IMG/VR virus record: IMGVR_UViG_3300040801_004562
Location: 34,253 to 98,252 of that record
DNA: 64,000 bases
Source of the DNA: a virus
Strand: one strand, 5' to 3'
Numbering within the stretch: the first letter of the stretch is position 1; every line of letters begins with the position of its first letter. The translations under genes were made by a program, and so were the position numbers. Positions 1 to 5,972 of the stretch are shown piece by piece. The notes beneath the pieces were generated by a model that did not search any database, was not told the origin of the DNA, and was given only the letters and a program-made list of their open reading frames with translations.

Positions 1-713
1 ATGGGACCGGCAAGACCCTGACGGCCCTGCTTGCTGCCAAGTGCTGCCTGGAGAATGGCTGGACGTTTATGAACGTTCTGCCCGGCGGGTCGATTACGCA
101 CGCCATTGATTTTGCGAATCGCTACCAGCCCGCGCTGGTGTTCTTCGAAGACATCGATATGGTGGCGGGGCACGGCAGAACCAGCGGGGTGAATGAAATC
201 CTGAATGTGGTGGACGGGTTCCTGTCGAAGCAGTCCAAGGTGATGATTGTTCTCACGACGAACCACACCGACAAGATTGAGAAAGCCATGCTCCGGCCGG
301 GACGGATCGATGCCGTTATCAAGATGGGGGATGTAGACGCCAATGTCCTGCTGAAAATGATCCAGTCGTACTGCCCGAATATGACGAACGGACTGGATAT
401 TGGCTCGCTGGTCAAGGCGTCTGAGGGATTCACCCCGTCCTTTGTTGCGGAAGCCTGCCAGCGCTCGGTGCTCTATGCTCTGGAGCGGTCACGCGGGAAC
501 GGCGGGGAGCTGAAGATTGCCTCCGAAGACATCGAAGCCTCGCTGATCGGACTGCGCGACCAGTTTGAACTGATGACTGCGAAGGCGAATATCCCGCCGA
601 CCCCGATGGATGCGGTCTTTGCCGGGATGCTGGAGCACCACCTTGCCGGGCTGCGGAACCAGATATCGACGATGCTGGAGAAGGAGTTCGGTATGGAGAG
701 GGAGGACCGATGA
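1..713 (+). CDS. AAA+ ATPase (5' end outside window)
   Basis: The reading frame is open from the first bases of the window, so the N-terminus is missing; 236 residues are visible. They begin at the Walker A loop (GTGKT), followed by a Walker B-type segment (LVFFEDID), a sensor-1 region (IVLTTNH) and the RPGRID arginine-finger motif. This combination is typical of classical AAA proteins of the FtsH/Bcs1 type. The C-terminal ~90 residues hold the small helical lid. The role is probably ATP-driven remodelling of a protein partner, which cannot be named. The stop overlaps the next start (ATGA). A DUF1257-like gene at the far right edge of the window is a common phage neighbour of such ATPases. 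Confidence 0.88.
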   Translation, partial: GTGKTLTALLAAKCCLENGWTFMNVLPGGSITHAIDFANRYQPALVFFEDIDMVAGHGRTSGVNEILNVVDGFLSKQSKVMIVLTTNHTDKIEKAMLRPGRIDAVIKMGDVDANVLLKMIQSYCPNMTNGLDIGSLVKASEGFTPSFVAEACQRSVLYALERSRGNGGELKIASEDIEASLIGLRDQFELMTAKANIPPTPMDAVFAGMLEHHLAGLRNQISTMLEKEFGMEREDR

Positions 714-907
714 CCGCTGCCTGGACCTTGGAGGTTTGCATCCACGGGGTGCGAGAGGAGCCGGACGGCCACCCTTGCCCAGAATGCCAGAAAATTGCAG
801 CGTCGCTGGGATGGGAGGTGGTGCCCGGAATTGCCACCTATATTTTCACGGAGGATTGGGTACGGAGGAACAAGAAAAAATTTCCAGAATTACTACCGAA
901 TGAGTAA
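710..907 (+). CDS. small CxxC protein, unknown function
   Basis: A 65-residue protein starting inside the stop of the AAA+ ATPase (ATGA overlap), so it is translationally coupled to it. It contains one CPEC pair near residue 23 and a conserved-looking WEVVPGIATYIF core, with a charged C-terminus. A single CxxC could bind metal only with other ligands (His12 is one candidate) or in a dimer. I do not recognise the family. The last codons overlap the first tandem repeat of the downstream non-coding region. Confidence 0.7.
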   Translation: MTAAWTLEVCIHGVREEPDGHPCPECQKIAASLGWEVVPGIATYIFTEDWVRRNKKKFPELLPNE

Positions 908-908
908 T
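889..908 (+). repeat. 20-bp inverted repeat shared with 62256-62275
   Basis: ATTACTACCGAATGAGTAAT has 6-bp arms (ATTACT/AGTAAT) around 8 bases. The identical 20-mer occurs at 62256-62275 inside the second copy of the non-coding element. It overlaps the 3' end of the preceding gene. Confidence 0.85.
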
Positions 909-996
909 CTTACGGGAGAGCACAGCCTGAATGTCTACCGCTGAGCAATTCTACGGGAGAGCACAGCCGGTATTACTACCGAGTGAGTAATACCGG
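893..996 (+). repeat. 2.5-copy tandem repeat, ~41 bp period
   Basis: CTACCG marks three unit starts at 893, 935 and 976 (periods 42 and 41). The 17-mer TACGGGAGAGCACAGCC is identical at 911-927 and 952-968. The third unit is truncated and merges with a long inverted repeat. The array lies directly downstream of the AAA+ operon. The few copies and lack of spacers rule out a CRISPR array; an RNA structure or binding array is more likely. Confidence 0.85.
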
Positions 997-998
997 CT
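965..998 (+). terminator. strong hairpin, possible terminator of the AAA+ operon
   Basis: AGCCGGTATTACT (965-977) and AGTAATACCGGCT (986-998) are perfect 13-base complements with an 8-base loop. Five further pairs (GGAGA/TCTCC) can form beyond a GCAC bulge. The following sequence is pyrimidine-rich (GTTTCTTCTTTCC) rather than a pure T-run, so intrinsic termination is possible but not certain; a regulatory RNA structure is the alternative. Confidence 0.55.
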
Positions 999-1136
999 TC
1001 TCCGTTTCTTCTTTCCTCAGTTTACTCCGATACCGTAGAGCATGTAGTAAATCACCGCCGTTTTCCCTCGCGACGAAATTTTTGACGAAAAATCCAGGCA
1101 TTGCTTTTGCTTTCAGGTTTTCCGTTCAGAAGTCGT

Positions 1137-1357
1137 CGCAAATCCACTAATACCAACGCTTTCCCGAACGACGCCGCATTTGACCAGCAAGGAACTTTCG
1201 ACCCGACCGCCTTCCCCTTATATTGACCTCCGCGATACCGTATATAACGAATCTTTGTCAAGATCTTCGAACTTTAGAGCGGCGATGCTCGGCGAGAAGT
1301 GGCGACGGGACATTCAAAACCCAGGCCACCAGTTTACGTCAAAAAAACCCGAAAATT
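1137..1357. repeat. long diverged non-coding element, copy A
   Basis: Aligns end to end with 62111-62346. Shared blocks include CACTAATACCAACG, GCATTTGAC, TTGACCT, ATAACGAA, GTCAAGATC, TTTAGAGC and GGACATTCAAA, with variable bases between them. Patchy but ordered conservation without an open frame points to a functional non-coding element (replication origin, regulatory array or RNA). On the minus strand both copies keep a TTGACR hexamer followed by CGTTAT and GGTAT, so a minus-strand transcript is conceivable. Confidence 0.75.
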
Positions 1358-1404
1358 TTTTTGGGTCCCACCTTTTGCCCCCTTTGAGCCGTTGAGCAAT
1401 TCAT

Positions 1405-1422
1405 TTTGCAAACGTTTGCAAA
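1405..1422. repeat. 18-bp palindrome TTTGCAAACGTTTGCAAA
   Basis: Perfect two-fold symmetric site, one of ten genome-wide (16-bp core TTGCAAACGTTTGCAA). This one lies between non-coding element copy A and the first early promoter. The GCAAACGTTTGC centre resembles operators of LacI-family regulators such as PurR. A partition-site or stoperator role is equally possible. Confidence 0.9.
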
Positions 1423-1518
1423 TTCCAGAAGACCACAGACCCGACACCTTTATATAGGCGCTCCCGCCAGACGAAAATTGCCGAAAGACGCTTTTTTTGC
1501 TTTAGTCGTCGAAACTTC

Positions 1519-1547
1519 TTGACGAAAAGAATAACATAGGGTAAATT
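1519..1547 (+). promoter_or_regulatory. sigma70-like promoter, cassette copy 1
   Basis: TTGACG (1519-1524), 17-bp spacer, TAAATT (1542-1547). It belongs to a ~55-bp block repeated at five places, with a conserved upstream stretch CTTTAGTCGWCGAAACTTC in which GACGAAA-type heptamers repeat. It drives the 1590-2194 gene pair. Confidence 0.85.
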
Positions 1548-1589
1548 GAAACCATGATCACAAACCCCAACAGCATAGGAGGCGCCACC

Positions 1590-1910
1590 ATGTCAGACTT
1601 CCAAGTTGTCGGTGTCAAAGTCCAAAAAGCGGAGAAGGCCAGTCAGAAATGTCGGATTTACATCCATCCGGAGAGCTTCTCGGTTGCCCAGAATTTTATT
1701 GATCGGGCCTACCGGGGCGGGGCTGTCGAGCCCCACAAGATCTACAGAAAACTGGTCCTGCCGGAGGTTCTTGAGAAACTCGGCCTGCCTGCGGATGGTG
1801 TGAAGTTTGGGTGGAGCCGCAAGGCCGGTTGCTCCTGCGGCTGCAGCCCCGGCTTTGTCTGCAACAGCGGGCATCTGTTCGGCAAGGATGTCTTTGTCAC
1901 CATCAAATAA
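1590..1910 (+). CDS. small Cys-rich protein, CxCGCSPGF family, paralogue 1
   Basis: A 106-residue protein. The ATG at 1590 is chosen because AGGAGG sits 8 bases upstream; an upstream in-frame ATG at 1554 lies only 7 bases after the -10 box. The C-terminal third carries GCSCGCSPGFVCNSGH, a compact Cys/His cluster likely to bind zinc or iron. The gene at 2710-3015 is a clear paralogue: it shares LPADxVKFxWSxxAGC and the same Cys cluster. Function unknown. First gene of early transcription unit 1. Confidence 0.85.
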   Translation: MSDFQVVGVKVQKAEKASQKCRIYIHPESFSVAQNFIDRAYRGGAVEPHKIYRKLVLPEVLEKLGLPADGVKFGWSRKAGCSCGCSPGFVCNSGHLFGKDVFVTIK

Positions 1911-1917
1911 TTCAGCC

Positions 1918-1935
1918 GGGGGGCTTCGGCCCCCC
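1918..1935 (+). promoter_or_regulatory. intercistronic GC hairpin with TTCG loop
   Basis: GGGGGGC-TTCG-GCCCCCC, a 7-bp stem closed by a UUCG tetraloop. No T-run follows; instead the next ribosome binding site (AAAGGAGA) begins 2 bases later. It probably acts on mRNA stability, processing or translation rather than as a full terminator. Confidence 0.75.
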
Positions 1936-1951
1936 TGAAAGGAGATCAAAA

Positions 1952-2194
1952 ATGTTCGTGACCCAGCCTGCAAAGAGACAGCCCGTTTCCCGGAAACTCT
2001 ATTATGCCATCTACAAAACCCAGGACGGCCTGGAGTTTCATGTCGGCCGTAAGATCCTGGAGGTTGCCCGCAGAGAGTCCCTGTCCCAGTCGATCCCTTC
2101 TGCTTCCCCTCTCAGAGAGATGGTTCTCAGTGACTGGAGACGTCAGGTTAGGATTTACCGCATGGCCAAGGTTGCTGATGAGAGCGAGTCCTGA
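1952..2194 (+). CDS. small protein, unknown function
   Basis: An 80-residue basic protein. The ATG at 1952 follows AAAGGAGA at good spacing, whereas the open frame extends upstream only through the preceding gene. No motif recognised. It contains a KLYYAIYKTQDGLEFHVGR segment that looks like a small beta-rich domain, then a helical basic tail. Second and last gene of early unit 1, followed by a strong terminator. Confidence 0.75.
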   Translation: MFVTQPAKRQPVSRKLYYAIYKTQDGLEFHVGRKILEVARRESLSQSIPSASPLREMVLSDWRRQVRIYRMAKVADESES

Positions 2195-2213
2195 TCAATC
2201 CCGCTGCTGATCC

Positions 2214-2240
2214 GGGGGGCTTCGGCCCCCCTCTTTTTTT
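2214..2240 (+). terminator. intrinsic terminator of early unit 1
   Basis: GGGGGGC-TTCG-GCCCCCC stem-loop (2214-2231) followed by TCTTTTTTT. It is immediately followed by the conserved upstream block of promoter copy 2, making a terminator-promoter module. Confidence 0.92.
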
Positions 2241-2279
2241 GCCGAAAGACGATTTTTTTGCTTTAGTCGACGAAACTTC

Positions 2280-2308
2280 TTGACGAAAAGAATAATATAG
2301 GGTAAATT
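2280..2308 (+). promoter_or_regulatory. sigma70-like promoter, cassette copy 2
   Basis: TTGACG (2280-2285), 17 bp, TAAATT (2303-2308), with the conserved CTTTAGTCGACGAAACTTC block upstream. The leader (ATCAAAACTTGAAACAAAC) is also shared with copy 4 and nearly with copy 5. Confidence 0.87.
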
Positions 2309-2342
2309 GAATCAAAACTTGAAACAAACAAGGAGACCACCC

Positions 2343-2642
2343 ATGAAAAAAATCAGCAAGAAAGACCTTTTCACTCCCGGAATGAAAGTGACGGAGACCA
2401 AGGAGATGGGCGGGACCATGTACGGATGGCGGATGATCGGCGGCCACATGGGGGCGCGCATCATTGACACCATGCTGAACAAAGCCCGAGCCCTTGGTCT
2501 GGAGTGCTTCCTGCCTCCTGCCTATGAGGGGCCTGTTACCTATCGTTCGGAAGACCACAGTGTGGTCCTGACTGTCCGGAAGCACTATGCCCGGACGGCC
2601 AGCAAGAACATGTTCACTGCGGCCCTGTGGATTAGGGACTGA
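2343..2642 (+). CDS. small protein, unknown function
   Basis: A 99-residue protein. Start at ATG 2343 with AAGGAG 7 bases upstream; an in-frame TTG at 2307 overlaps the -10 box and is rejected. Features visible are a Gly/Met-rich stretch (MGGTMYGWRMIGGHMG) and a basic C-terminus. No family recognised. First gene of early unit 2. Confidence 0.78.
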   Translation: MKKISKKDLFTPGMKVTETKEMGGTMYGWRMIGGHMGARIIDTMLNKARALGLECFLPPAYEGPVTYRSEDHSVVLTVRKHYARTASKNMFTAALWIRD

Positions 2643-2649
2643 TGGAGCC

Positions 2650-2666
2650 GGGGGGCTTCGGCCCCC
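2650..2666 (+). promoter_or_regulatory. intercistronic GC hairpin with TTCG loop
   Basis: GGGGGGC-TTCG-GCCCCC, followed by TTCATTTATAA; partial terminator character. It sits between two genes of the same unit. Confidence 0.7.
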
Positions 2667-2709
2667 TTCATTTATAACCTGCACCCCAACGCTCAAGGAG
2701 ACAGCCAAC

Positions 2710-3015
2710 ATGCTTAAAGTCACCGGAATCAGCGTACGCAAGTATTACAACATTGATCGGGTCGGGAGAGTCTACTGCCAGCCCCCTGCTGGAATCATCG
2801 CTGCCCAGATTTCAGAGTCTTCGGCCACCCTCCAGCGCCTCTACCGCGAGCAGCTCCTGCCGGTCCTGTGCGAGAAATTCAAGCTCCCGGCTGATGAGGT
2901 TAAGTTCTCGTGGAGCAAGGTTGCGGGTTGCAAGTGCGGGTGCAGTCCCGGTTTCATCTGCAAGAGCAACCACCTGAAGGGAGTGGACGTCACTGTTCAT
3001 TACGCGGTTGAGTAG
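2710..3015 (+). CDS. small Cys-rich protein, CxCGCSPGF family, paralogue 2
   Basis: A 101-residue protein with ATG 2710 preceded by AAGGAGA. Its C-terminal half matches the 1590-1910 product: LPADEVKFSWSKVAGC then KCGCSPGFICKSNH, so the spacing of all Cys and the final His is conserved. The N-terminal halves share only a pattern. Two paralogues in adjacent early units suggest duplication along with the promoter cassettes. Probably a metal-binding small protein; its target is unknown. Confidence 0.83.
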   Translation: MLKVTGISVRKYYNIDRVGRVYCQPPAGIIAAQISESSATLQRLYREQLLPVLCEKFKLPADEVKFSWSKVAGCKCGCSPGFICKSNHLKGVDVTVHYAVE

Positions 3016-3022
3016 AACTTTG

Positions 3023-3038
3023 GGGGGCTCCGGCCCCC
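3023..3038 (+). promoter_or_regulatory. intercistronic GC hairpin with TCCG loop
   Basis: GGGGGC-TCCG-GCCCCC directly before the AAAAGGAGA ribosome binding site of the next gene. Confidence 0.7.
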
Positions 3039-3057
3039 TCCAAAAGGAGACAGTCAA

Positions 3058-3462
3058 ATGTACGCATTGATCCACCAAGAAAAGACGGAGAGCCAGAAGG
3101 AGAGCCTCGGTGGGTACAACTCCCTTCCTCCCAACTGGGCGGAGATCACAGAGAAGGAGTTTTCCCAGTCGAACTTCTTCTCCTACACCCCGGAGTTTGT
3201 GGAGTTCCGGCAGGCCCCTCTGGATGGGACGTTTACTGGAATCCATCTTTTCCACTTCTTTGATGGGACCGGGGTGGCGCTGACGCGGGACTACTGGAAG
3301 GGGACGGTTCGTTACTTCAAGTTTGCGGCCTGTGAACACTCCCTTGTTGAGCTTTCCGGGGAGGATTGTCGGGCTGCTGGGATTCACCACGCGGGAAACT
3401 GTTACCATGTTTACCGCTGCACGAAATGCGGTTTTGTCCAGTCGATGGACAGCTCGGGCTGA
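3058..3462 (+). CDS. protein with C-terminal zinc-ribbon-like cluster
   Basis: A 134-residue protein; ATG 3058 with AAAAGGAGA upstream. The C-terminal 45 residues contain CEH, later CYHVYRCTKCGF, a spacing of Cys/His ligands that suits a zinc ribbon. The N-terminal part is acidic and aromatic. Function unknown; third gene of early unit 2. Confidence 0.78.
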   Translation: MYALIHQEKTESQKESLGGYNSLPPNWAEITEKEFSQSNFFSYTPEFVEFRQAPLDGTFTGIHLFHFFDGTGVALTRDYWKGTVRYFKFAACEHSLVELSGEDCRAAGIHHAGNCYHVYRCTKCGFVQSMDSSG

Positions 3463-3512
3463 TCACTCCAAACCGGCCACCATCAGCAGGGGCCAAATAG
3501 AAGGGAGACGGT

Positions 3513-3683
3513 ATGAAACGCGAAGTGTGGTCTGTCTGGAAAGAGGAAGACGGCTGGTGGAGGGTCCAGCTCCCCAACGGGCGGTTGGAATACAAGACCA
3601 AGCGTCAGGCGCGGCTGGTTGCTGACGCGATGAAATCCATGCACGACTCATTCAAAAAGGAGGCGACTGGGGAGCACGCCTGA
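3513..3683 (+). CDS. small basic Trp-rich protein
   Basis: A 56-residue product starting at ATG 3513 after AAGGGAGA. It begins MKREVWSVWKEEDGWWRVQL and continues with a helical basic segment (KTKRQARLVADAMKSM). The pattern (beta hairpin then helix, Tyr/Trp-rich) resembles small integrase-type arm-binding or AP2-like DNA-binding folds, but this is only inference. Last gene of early unit 2; the palindrome starts 5 bases after its stop. Confidence 0.68.
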   Translation: MKREVWSVWKEEDGWWRVQLPNGRLEYKTKRQARLVADAMKSMHDSFKKEATGEHA

Positions 3684-3687
3684 TCCA

Positions 3688-3707
3688 TTTTGCAAACGTT
3701 TGCAAAA
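3688..3707. repeat. 20-bp extended palindrome site
   Basis: TTTTGCAAACGTTTGCAAAA, the 18-bp site extended by one pair each side, just after a stop codon and abutting the terminator at 3704. Confidence 0.9.
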
Positions 3708-3744
3708 CGCGGGAGGATTTTTTTATTCCCCCCGCGTTTTTTTT
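3704..3744 (+). terminator. intrinsic terminator of early unit 2
   Basis: AAAACGCGGG (3704-3713) pairs with CCCGCGTTTT (3731-3740); a T-run of eight follows. Promoter copy 3 begins right after. Confidence 0.85.
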
Positions 3745-3764
3745 GCTTTAGTCGCCGAAACTTA

Positions 3765-3793
3765 TTGACGAAAAGAATAACATAGGGTAAAAT
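3765..3793 (+). promoter_or_regulatory. sigma70-like promoter, cassette copy 3
   Basis: TTGACG (3765-3770), 17 bp, TAAAAT (3788-3793). Same cassette with small changes (GTCGCCGAAACTTA upstream). The transcript has a ~190-base leader before the 3990 gene, partly filled by a short coupled frame at 3859. Confidence 0.84.
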
Positions 3794-3858
3794 GAAGCCA
3801 TGAAAATGAGGAAACCCCACAGACCACAAAAAGCAGAGTCAGAATAGGGGGAGCAGGG

Positions 3859-3978
3859 ATGGTTGGAGTGATCACAAAAAAACATTGGTTGATGGTCGGA
3901 AAGACATTTGGATGGCGGAAAGCGGTCCGGCTGCTGCTGAGCCGCAAGCCCGTGGCACTCTCAATTCTTATGGCATAA
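3859..3978 (+). CDS. 39-residue cationic leader peptide or small gene
   Basis: ATG 3859 to TAA 3976-3978. The product has six Lys and four Arg in 39 residues, with hydrophobic patches (a KAVRLLLSRKPVALSILMA tail). A purine-rich GGGGGAG lies ~8 bases upstream. The stop codon is embedded in the ribosome binding site of the next gene (TAAGGAGA), which suggests translational coupling. It may be a real small protein or only a leader. No family recognised. Confidence 0.5.
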   Translation: MVGVITKKHWLMVGKTFGWRKAVRLLLSRKPVALSILMA

Positions 3979-3989
3979 GGAGAACGGAC

Positions 3990-4640
3990 ATGACGCACAA
4001 AGACCACATTGAAAAACTTGATGGATTGCTGGGGAAGCTCGCTCCGAGAGACAAAGTTTTTGCCTCCAGCCTTTCACAACAGTTCAAGAGTCGCGGGAAG
4101 CTGTCTTCAAAACAGTGGGCGTGGGTTGCAAAACTGATCGAGCGTGCTGAGGCGCCGCCTCCACCGCCACCCAAAAAAATGGAGGTTGGAGATCTGCAGG
4201 CCCTTTATCGGATGTTCGGGTTTGCCAAACAGCACCTCAAGTACCCGAAGATCCACCTGCAGGCCGGTGACCAGCCGGTGATGCTTGCGGTTGCCGGGGA
4301 GCGGTCAAAATACAATGGCAAGATCATGGTGACGGACGGACAACCCTACGGCCGCAACAAATGGTGGGGAGCCATTGACGCCTCCGGTTGCTGGGAACAC
4401 CCGAGAGCCGGTGTCCCCGATGCGGTTGTCGACCTGATCCGCCGGATGGCTGCTGATCCTTCCGGGACGGCCACCGCGCACGGTTCCCTCACTGGTCACT
4501 GCTGCTTTTGCAATTCCAAGTTGACCGACGGCCGGAGCAAGGTGGTTGGGTACGGCCCCACTTGCGCGAAAAATTTCAACCTTGCCTGGGGGACGGCGAA
4601 ACAAGCCAGGGAGATGGAGCGAGAGTGGGCCACTGCCTGA
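3990..4640 (+). CDS. phage protein with DUF6011-like zinc-binding C-terminus
   Basis: A 216-residue protein. ATG 3990 follows AAGGAGA; the longer frame upstream belongs to the leader. Residues 20-50 (FASSLSQQFKSRGKLSSKQW) form a helical motif often seen in phage early proteins, followed by a poly-Pro linker. The C-terminus carries GHCCFCNSKLTDGRS and GYGPTCAKNF, the CxxC...GxGPxC pattern of DUF6011, a presumed zinc-binding domain in phage proteins of unknown role. Sole large gene of early unit 3. Confidence 0.82.
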   Translation: MTHKDHIEKLDGLLGKLAPRDKVFASSLSQQFKSRGKLSSKQWAWVAKLIERAEAPPPPPPKKMEVGDLQALYRMFGFAKQHLKYPKIHLQAGDQPVMLAVAGERSKYNGKIMVTDGQPYGRNKWWGAIDASGCWEHPRAGVPDAVVDLIRRMAADPSGTATAHGSLTGHCCFCNSKLTDGRSKVVGYGPTCAKNFNLAWGTAKQAREMEREWATA

Positions 4641-4652
4641 TCTGCTGACCAC

Positions 4653-4682
4653 GGGGGGCTTCGGCCCCCCACAGTTTTTTTT
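4653..4682 (+). terminator. intrinsic terminator of early unit 3
   Basis: GGGGGGC-TTCG-GCCCCCC (4653-4670) then ACAG and a run of eight T. Confidence 0.9.
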
Positions 4683-4721
4683 CGAAATGTCGATAAAAAA
4701 CACTTTAGTCGACGAAACTTC

Positions 4722-4750
4722 TTGACGAAAAGAATAACATAGGGTAAATT
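4722..4750 (+). promoter_or_regulatory. sigma70-like promoter, cassette copy 4
   Basis: TTGACG (4722-4727), 17 bp, TAAATT (4745-4750), with the same leader as copy 2. Confidence 0.87.
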
Positions 4751-4783
4751 GAATCAAAACTTGAAACAAACAAGGAGAGCAAA

Positions 4784-4984
4784 ATGAAGAAAGACTGCCG
4801 GTACACCTTCTGCCACAAGAATGACGGAACCCTGATGGAAGTTGCTTGGAACCAGGGCGCGAAAGAATGGTACGGTGAAAACGGGCGGTTTGACTTCAGC
4901 AGAAAGTCAGCCAAGGAAGCCAAGGCGATGCTGGATCGCTGGGGGTATGACCTGAAACCCATTGCGGTGTCAAAACTTCGGTAG
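4784..4984 (+). CDS. small protein, unknown function
   Basis: A 66-residue basic protein, ATG 4784 after AAGGAG. Visible: a short CHK near residue 10, aromatic-rich middle (WNQGAKEWYGENGRF) and a helix ending in LDRWGYDL. No known family. First gene of early unit 4. Confidence 0.75.
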   Translation: MKKDCRYTFCHKNDGTLMEVAWNQGAKEWYGENGRFDFSRKSAKEAKAMLDRWGYDLKPIAVSKLR

Positions 4985-4998
4985 ACCTCAACCTGAAC

Positions 4999-5015
4999 GG
5001 GGGGCACAGCCCCCC
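4999..5015 (+). promoter_or_regulatory. intercistronic GC hairpin with ACA loop
   Basis: GGGGGGC-ACA-GCCCCCC, directly before the AAAAAAGGAGG ribosome binding site of the next gene. Confidence 0.7.
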
Positions 5016-5032
5016 AAAAAAGGAGGCCCCAC

Positions 5033-5344
5033 ATGACCAGACAGACCATGAAAAACCGGATCAACAAGGTTCTTCACAGCAGCACCAAAGGAATCCACCG
5101 GGATGATTCTTGGATTCCGGTGCATGATGCCTTCAGAGCCCTGGAGTCCAGCGGGTACCCAGTCATCATCGTTGGAACCTCGTACCGCACGGACGAGAAC
5201 GGAAACCCCTGCCAGAAGCGCTGGAACTTCACGGTTCCCCATCCTGACGGTGGAAAGCCCTTTTCCGGGATTGTGGTCGCCTCCGGGTGCGGCACTGTCG
5301 CAGATCCCCTGTCCCAGTATGATGTTGTAGCGTATGTCTCTTAA
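5033..5344 (+). CDS. small protein, unknown function
   Basis: A 103-residue protein with an AAAGGAGG ribosome binding site. It has an N-terminal basic helix and a beta-rich middle (YPVIIVGTSYRTDENGN). Single Cys residues at two places do not form a metal motif. Unrecognised. Second gene of early unit 4. Confidence 0.75.
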   Translation: MTRQTMKNRINKVLHSSTKGIHRDDSWIPVHDAFRALESSGYPVIIVGTSYRTDENGNPCQKRWNFTVPHPDGGKPFSGIVVASGCGTVADPLSQYDVVAYVS

Positions 5345-5358
5345 CCTGCTTTGTGAAC

Positions 5359-5376
5359 GGGGGGCTCCGGCCCCCC
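5359..5376 (+). promoter_or_regulatory. intercistronic GC hairpin with TCCG loop
   Basis: GGGGGGC-TCCG-GCCCCCC followed by AGAAAGGCGG, the ribosome binding site of the next gene. Confidence 0.7.
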
Positions 5377-5390
5377 AGAAAGGCGGATCG

Positions 5391-5618
5391 ATGAAAACGG
5401 ACAAAACCTTGATGGCCGGAAAAATTGACGTGGTTGTCGCTGGTAGACTCTTGGAGGCGGAGTATGTGCTGTACACTCCCCACCGTTACTCGACGGTGGA
5501 GCACCTGGATATCCTGGGTGCCTGGGAAAAGAATGGCGTGAGACTCGGGGAGGATGAGCTTGACGCCCTGGACTTTGATCTTGCGGTAGAGGTGGAGCGC
5601 GCTCTCGGACTGACGTGA
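5391..5618 (+). CDS. small acidic protein, unknown function
   Basis: A 75-residue acidic protein. ATG 5391 follows AAAGGCGG; the frame upstream runs through the hairpin. The C-terminal half (LGEDELDALDFDLAVEVERAL) is strongly acidic and helical, a feature shared by many phage inhibitors, but no family match is claimed. Third gene of early unit 4. Confidence 0.72.
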   Translation: MKTDKTLMAGKIDVVVAGRLLEAEYVLYTPHRYSTVEHLDILGAWEKNGVRLGEDELDALDFDLAVEVERALGLT

Positions 5619-5648
5619 TCCACCCTGCCTGGAGAGGGGGTGAGTTCG

Positions 5649-5741
5649 ATGATGTCGGCGATTTTTTGGAACCCTTGGGTGTGGGCGATTATCAACCTGC
5701 TGATTTGGCAGCGGGTTATCGCGGCGATCCTGAACTTCTGA
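5649..5741 (+). CDS. 30-residue hydrophobic membrane peptide
   Basis: ATG 5649 to TGA 5739-5741, preceded by GAGAGGGGGTGAG. The product is almost entirely hydrophobic (FWNPWVWAIINLLIW then QRVIAAILNF) with a single Arg, so it would form one membrane segment. The start lies 8 bases after the GGGGGTGAG. It is too short for family assignment. Confidence 0.5.
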   Translation: MMSAIFWNPWVWAIINLLIWQRVIAAILNF

Positions 5742-5752
5742 TGGAGGAATAG

Positions 5753-5971
5753 ATGAAGAGTTACACGGTTACGTTATCTGGGCCTGAGATGGACCGGCTG
5801 CTGTCGGTTGTCCAATACCACAACGCGAAGCGGTTCCTGGATGCCCAGGATGCCCCGAGCCTTTGGCCGAAGGAGGACAGAGCCCTTGACGAGTCGATTG
5901 CCGGGAAACTGGCCACTGTTGAATTCGAAATTTGGATGGAGAGGAGGAAGAACCCGATCCTGCCCTGGTGA
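5753..5971 (+). CDS. small helical protein, unknown function
   Basis: A 72-residue protein, ATG 5753, ribosome binding site GGAGGA. Mostly helical with charged residues; contains YHNAKRFLDAQDA and an ELERR-like basic tail. Last gene of early unit 4; the palindrome begins 2 bases after the stop. Confidence 0.72.
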   Translation: MKSYTVTLSGPEMDRLLSVVQYHNAKRFLDAQDAPSLWPKEDRALDESIAGKLATVEFEIWMERRKNPILPW

Positions 5972-5972
5972 T

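Larger units (their letters stand above)
908..1589 (+). other. repeat-rich non-coding region
   Basis: About 680 bases without a convincing gene. The order is: tandem repeat and hairpin (893-998), an AT-rich stretch, copy A of a long non-coding element (1137-1357), one 18-bp palindrome (1405-1422) and a promoter (1519-1547). Short open frames here lack ribosome binding sites and coding bias. A related region lies at 61994-62469. Confidence 0.75.

Noticed and set aside
893-996. Tandem repeat as a CRISPR array
   Set aside because: Only 2.5 units, no equal-sized unique spacers, and the units merge into an inverted repeat.
1554-1589. ATG 1554 as the start of the first early gene
   Set aside because: It would need a leaderless transcript, while ATG 1590 has AGGAGG at ideal spacing.
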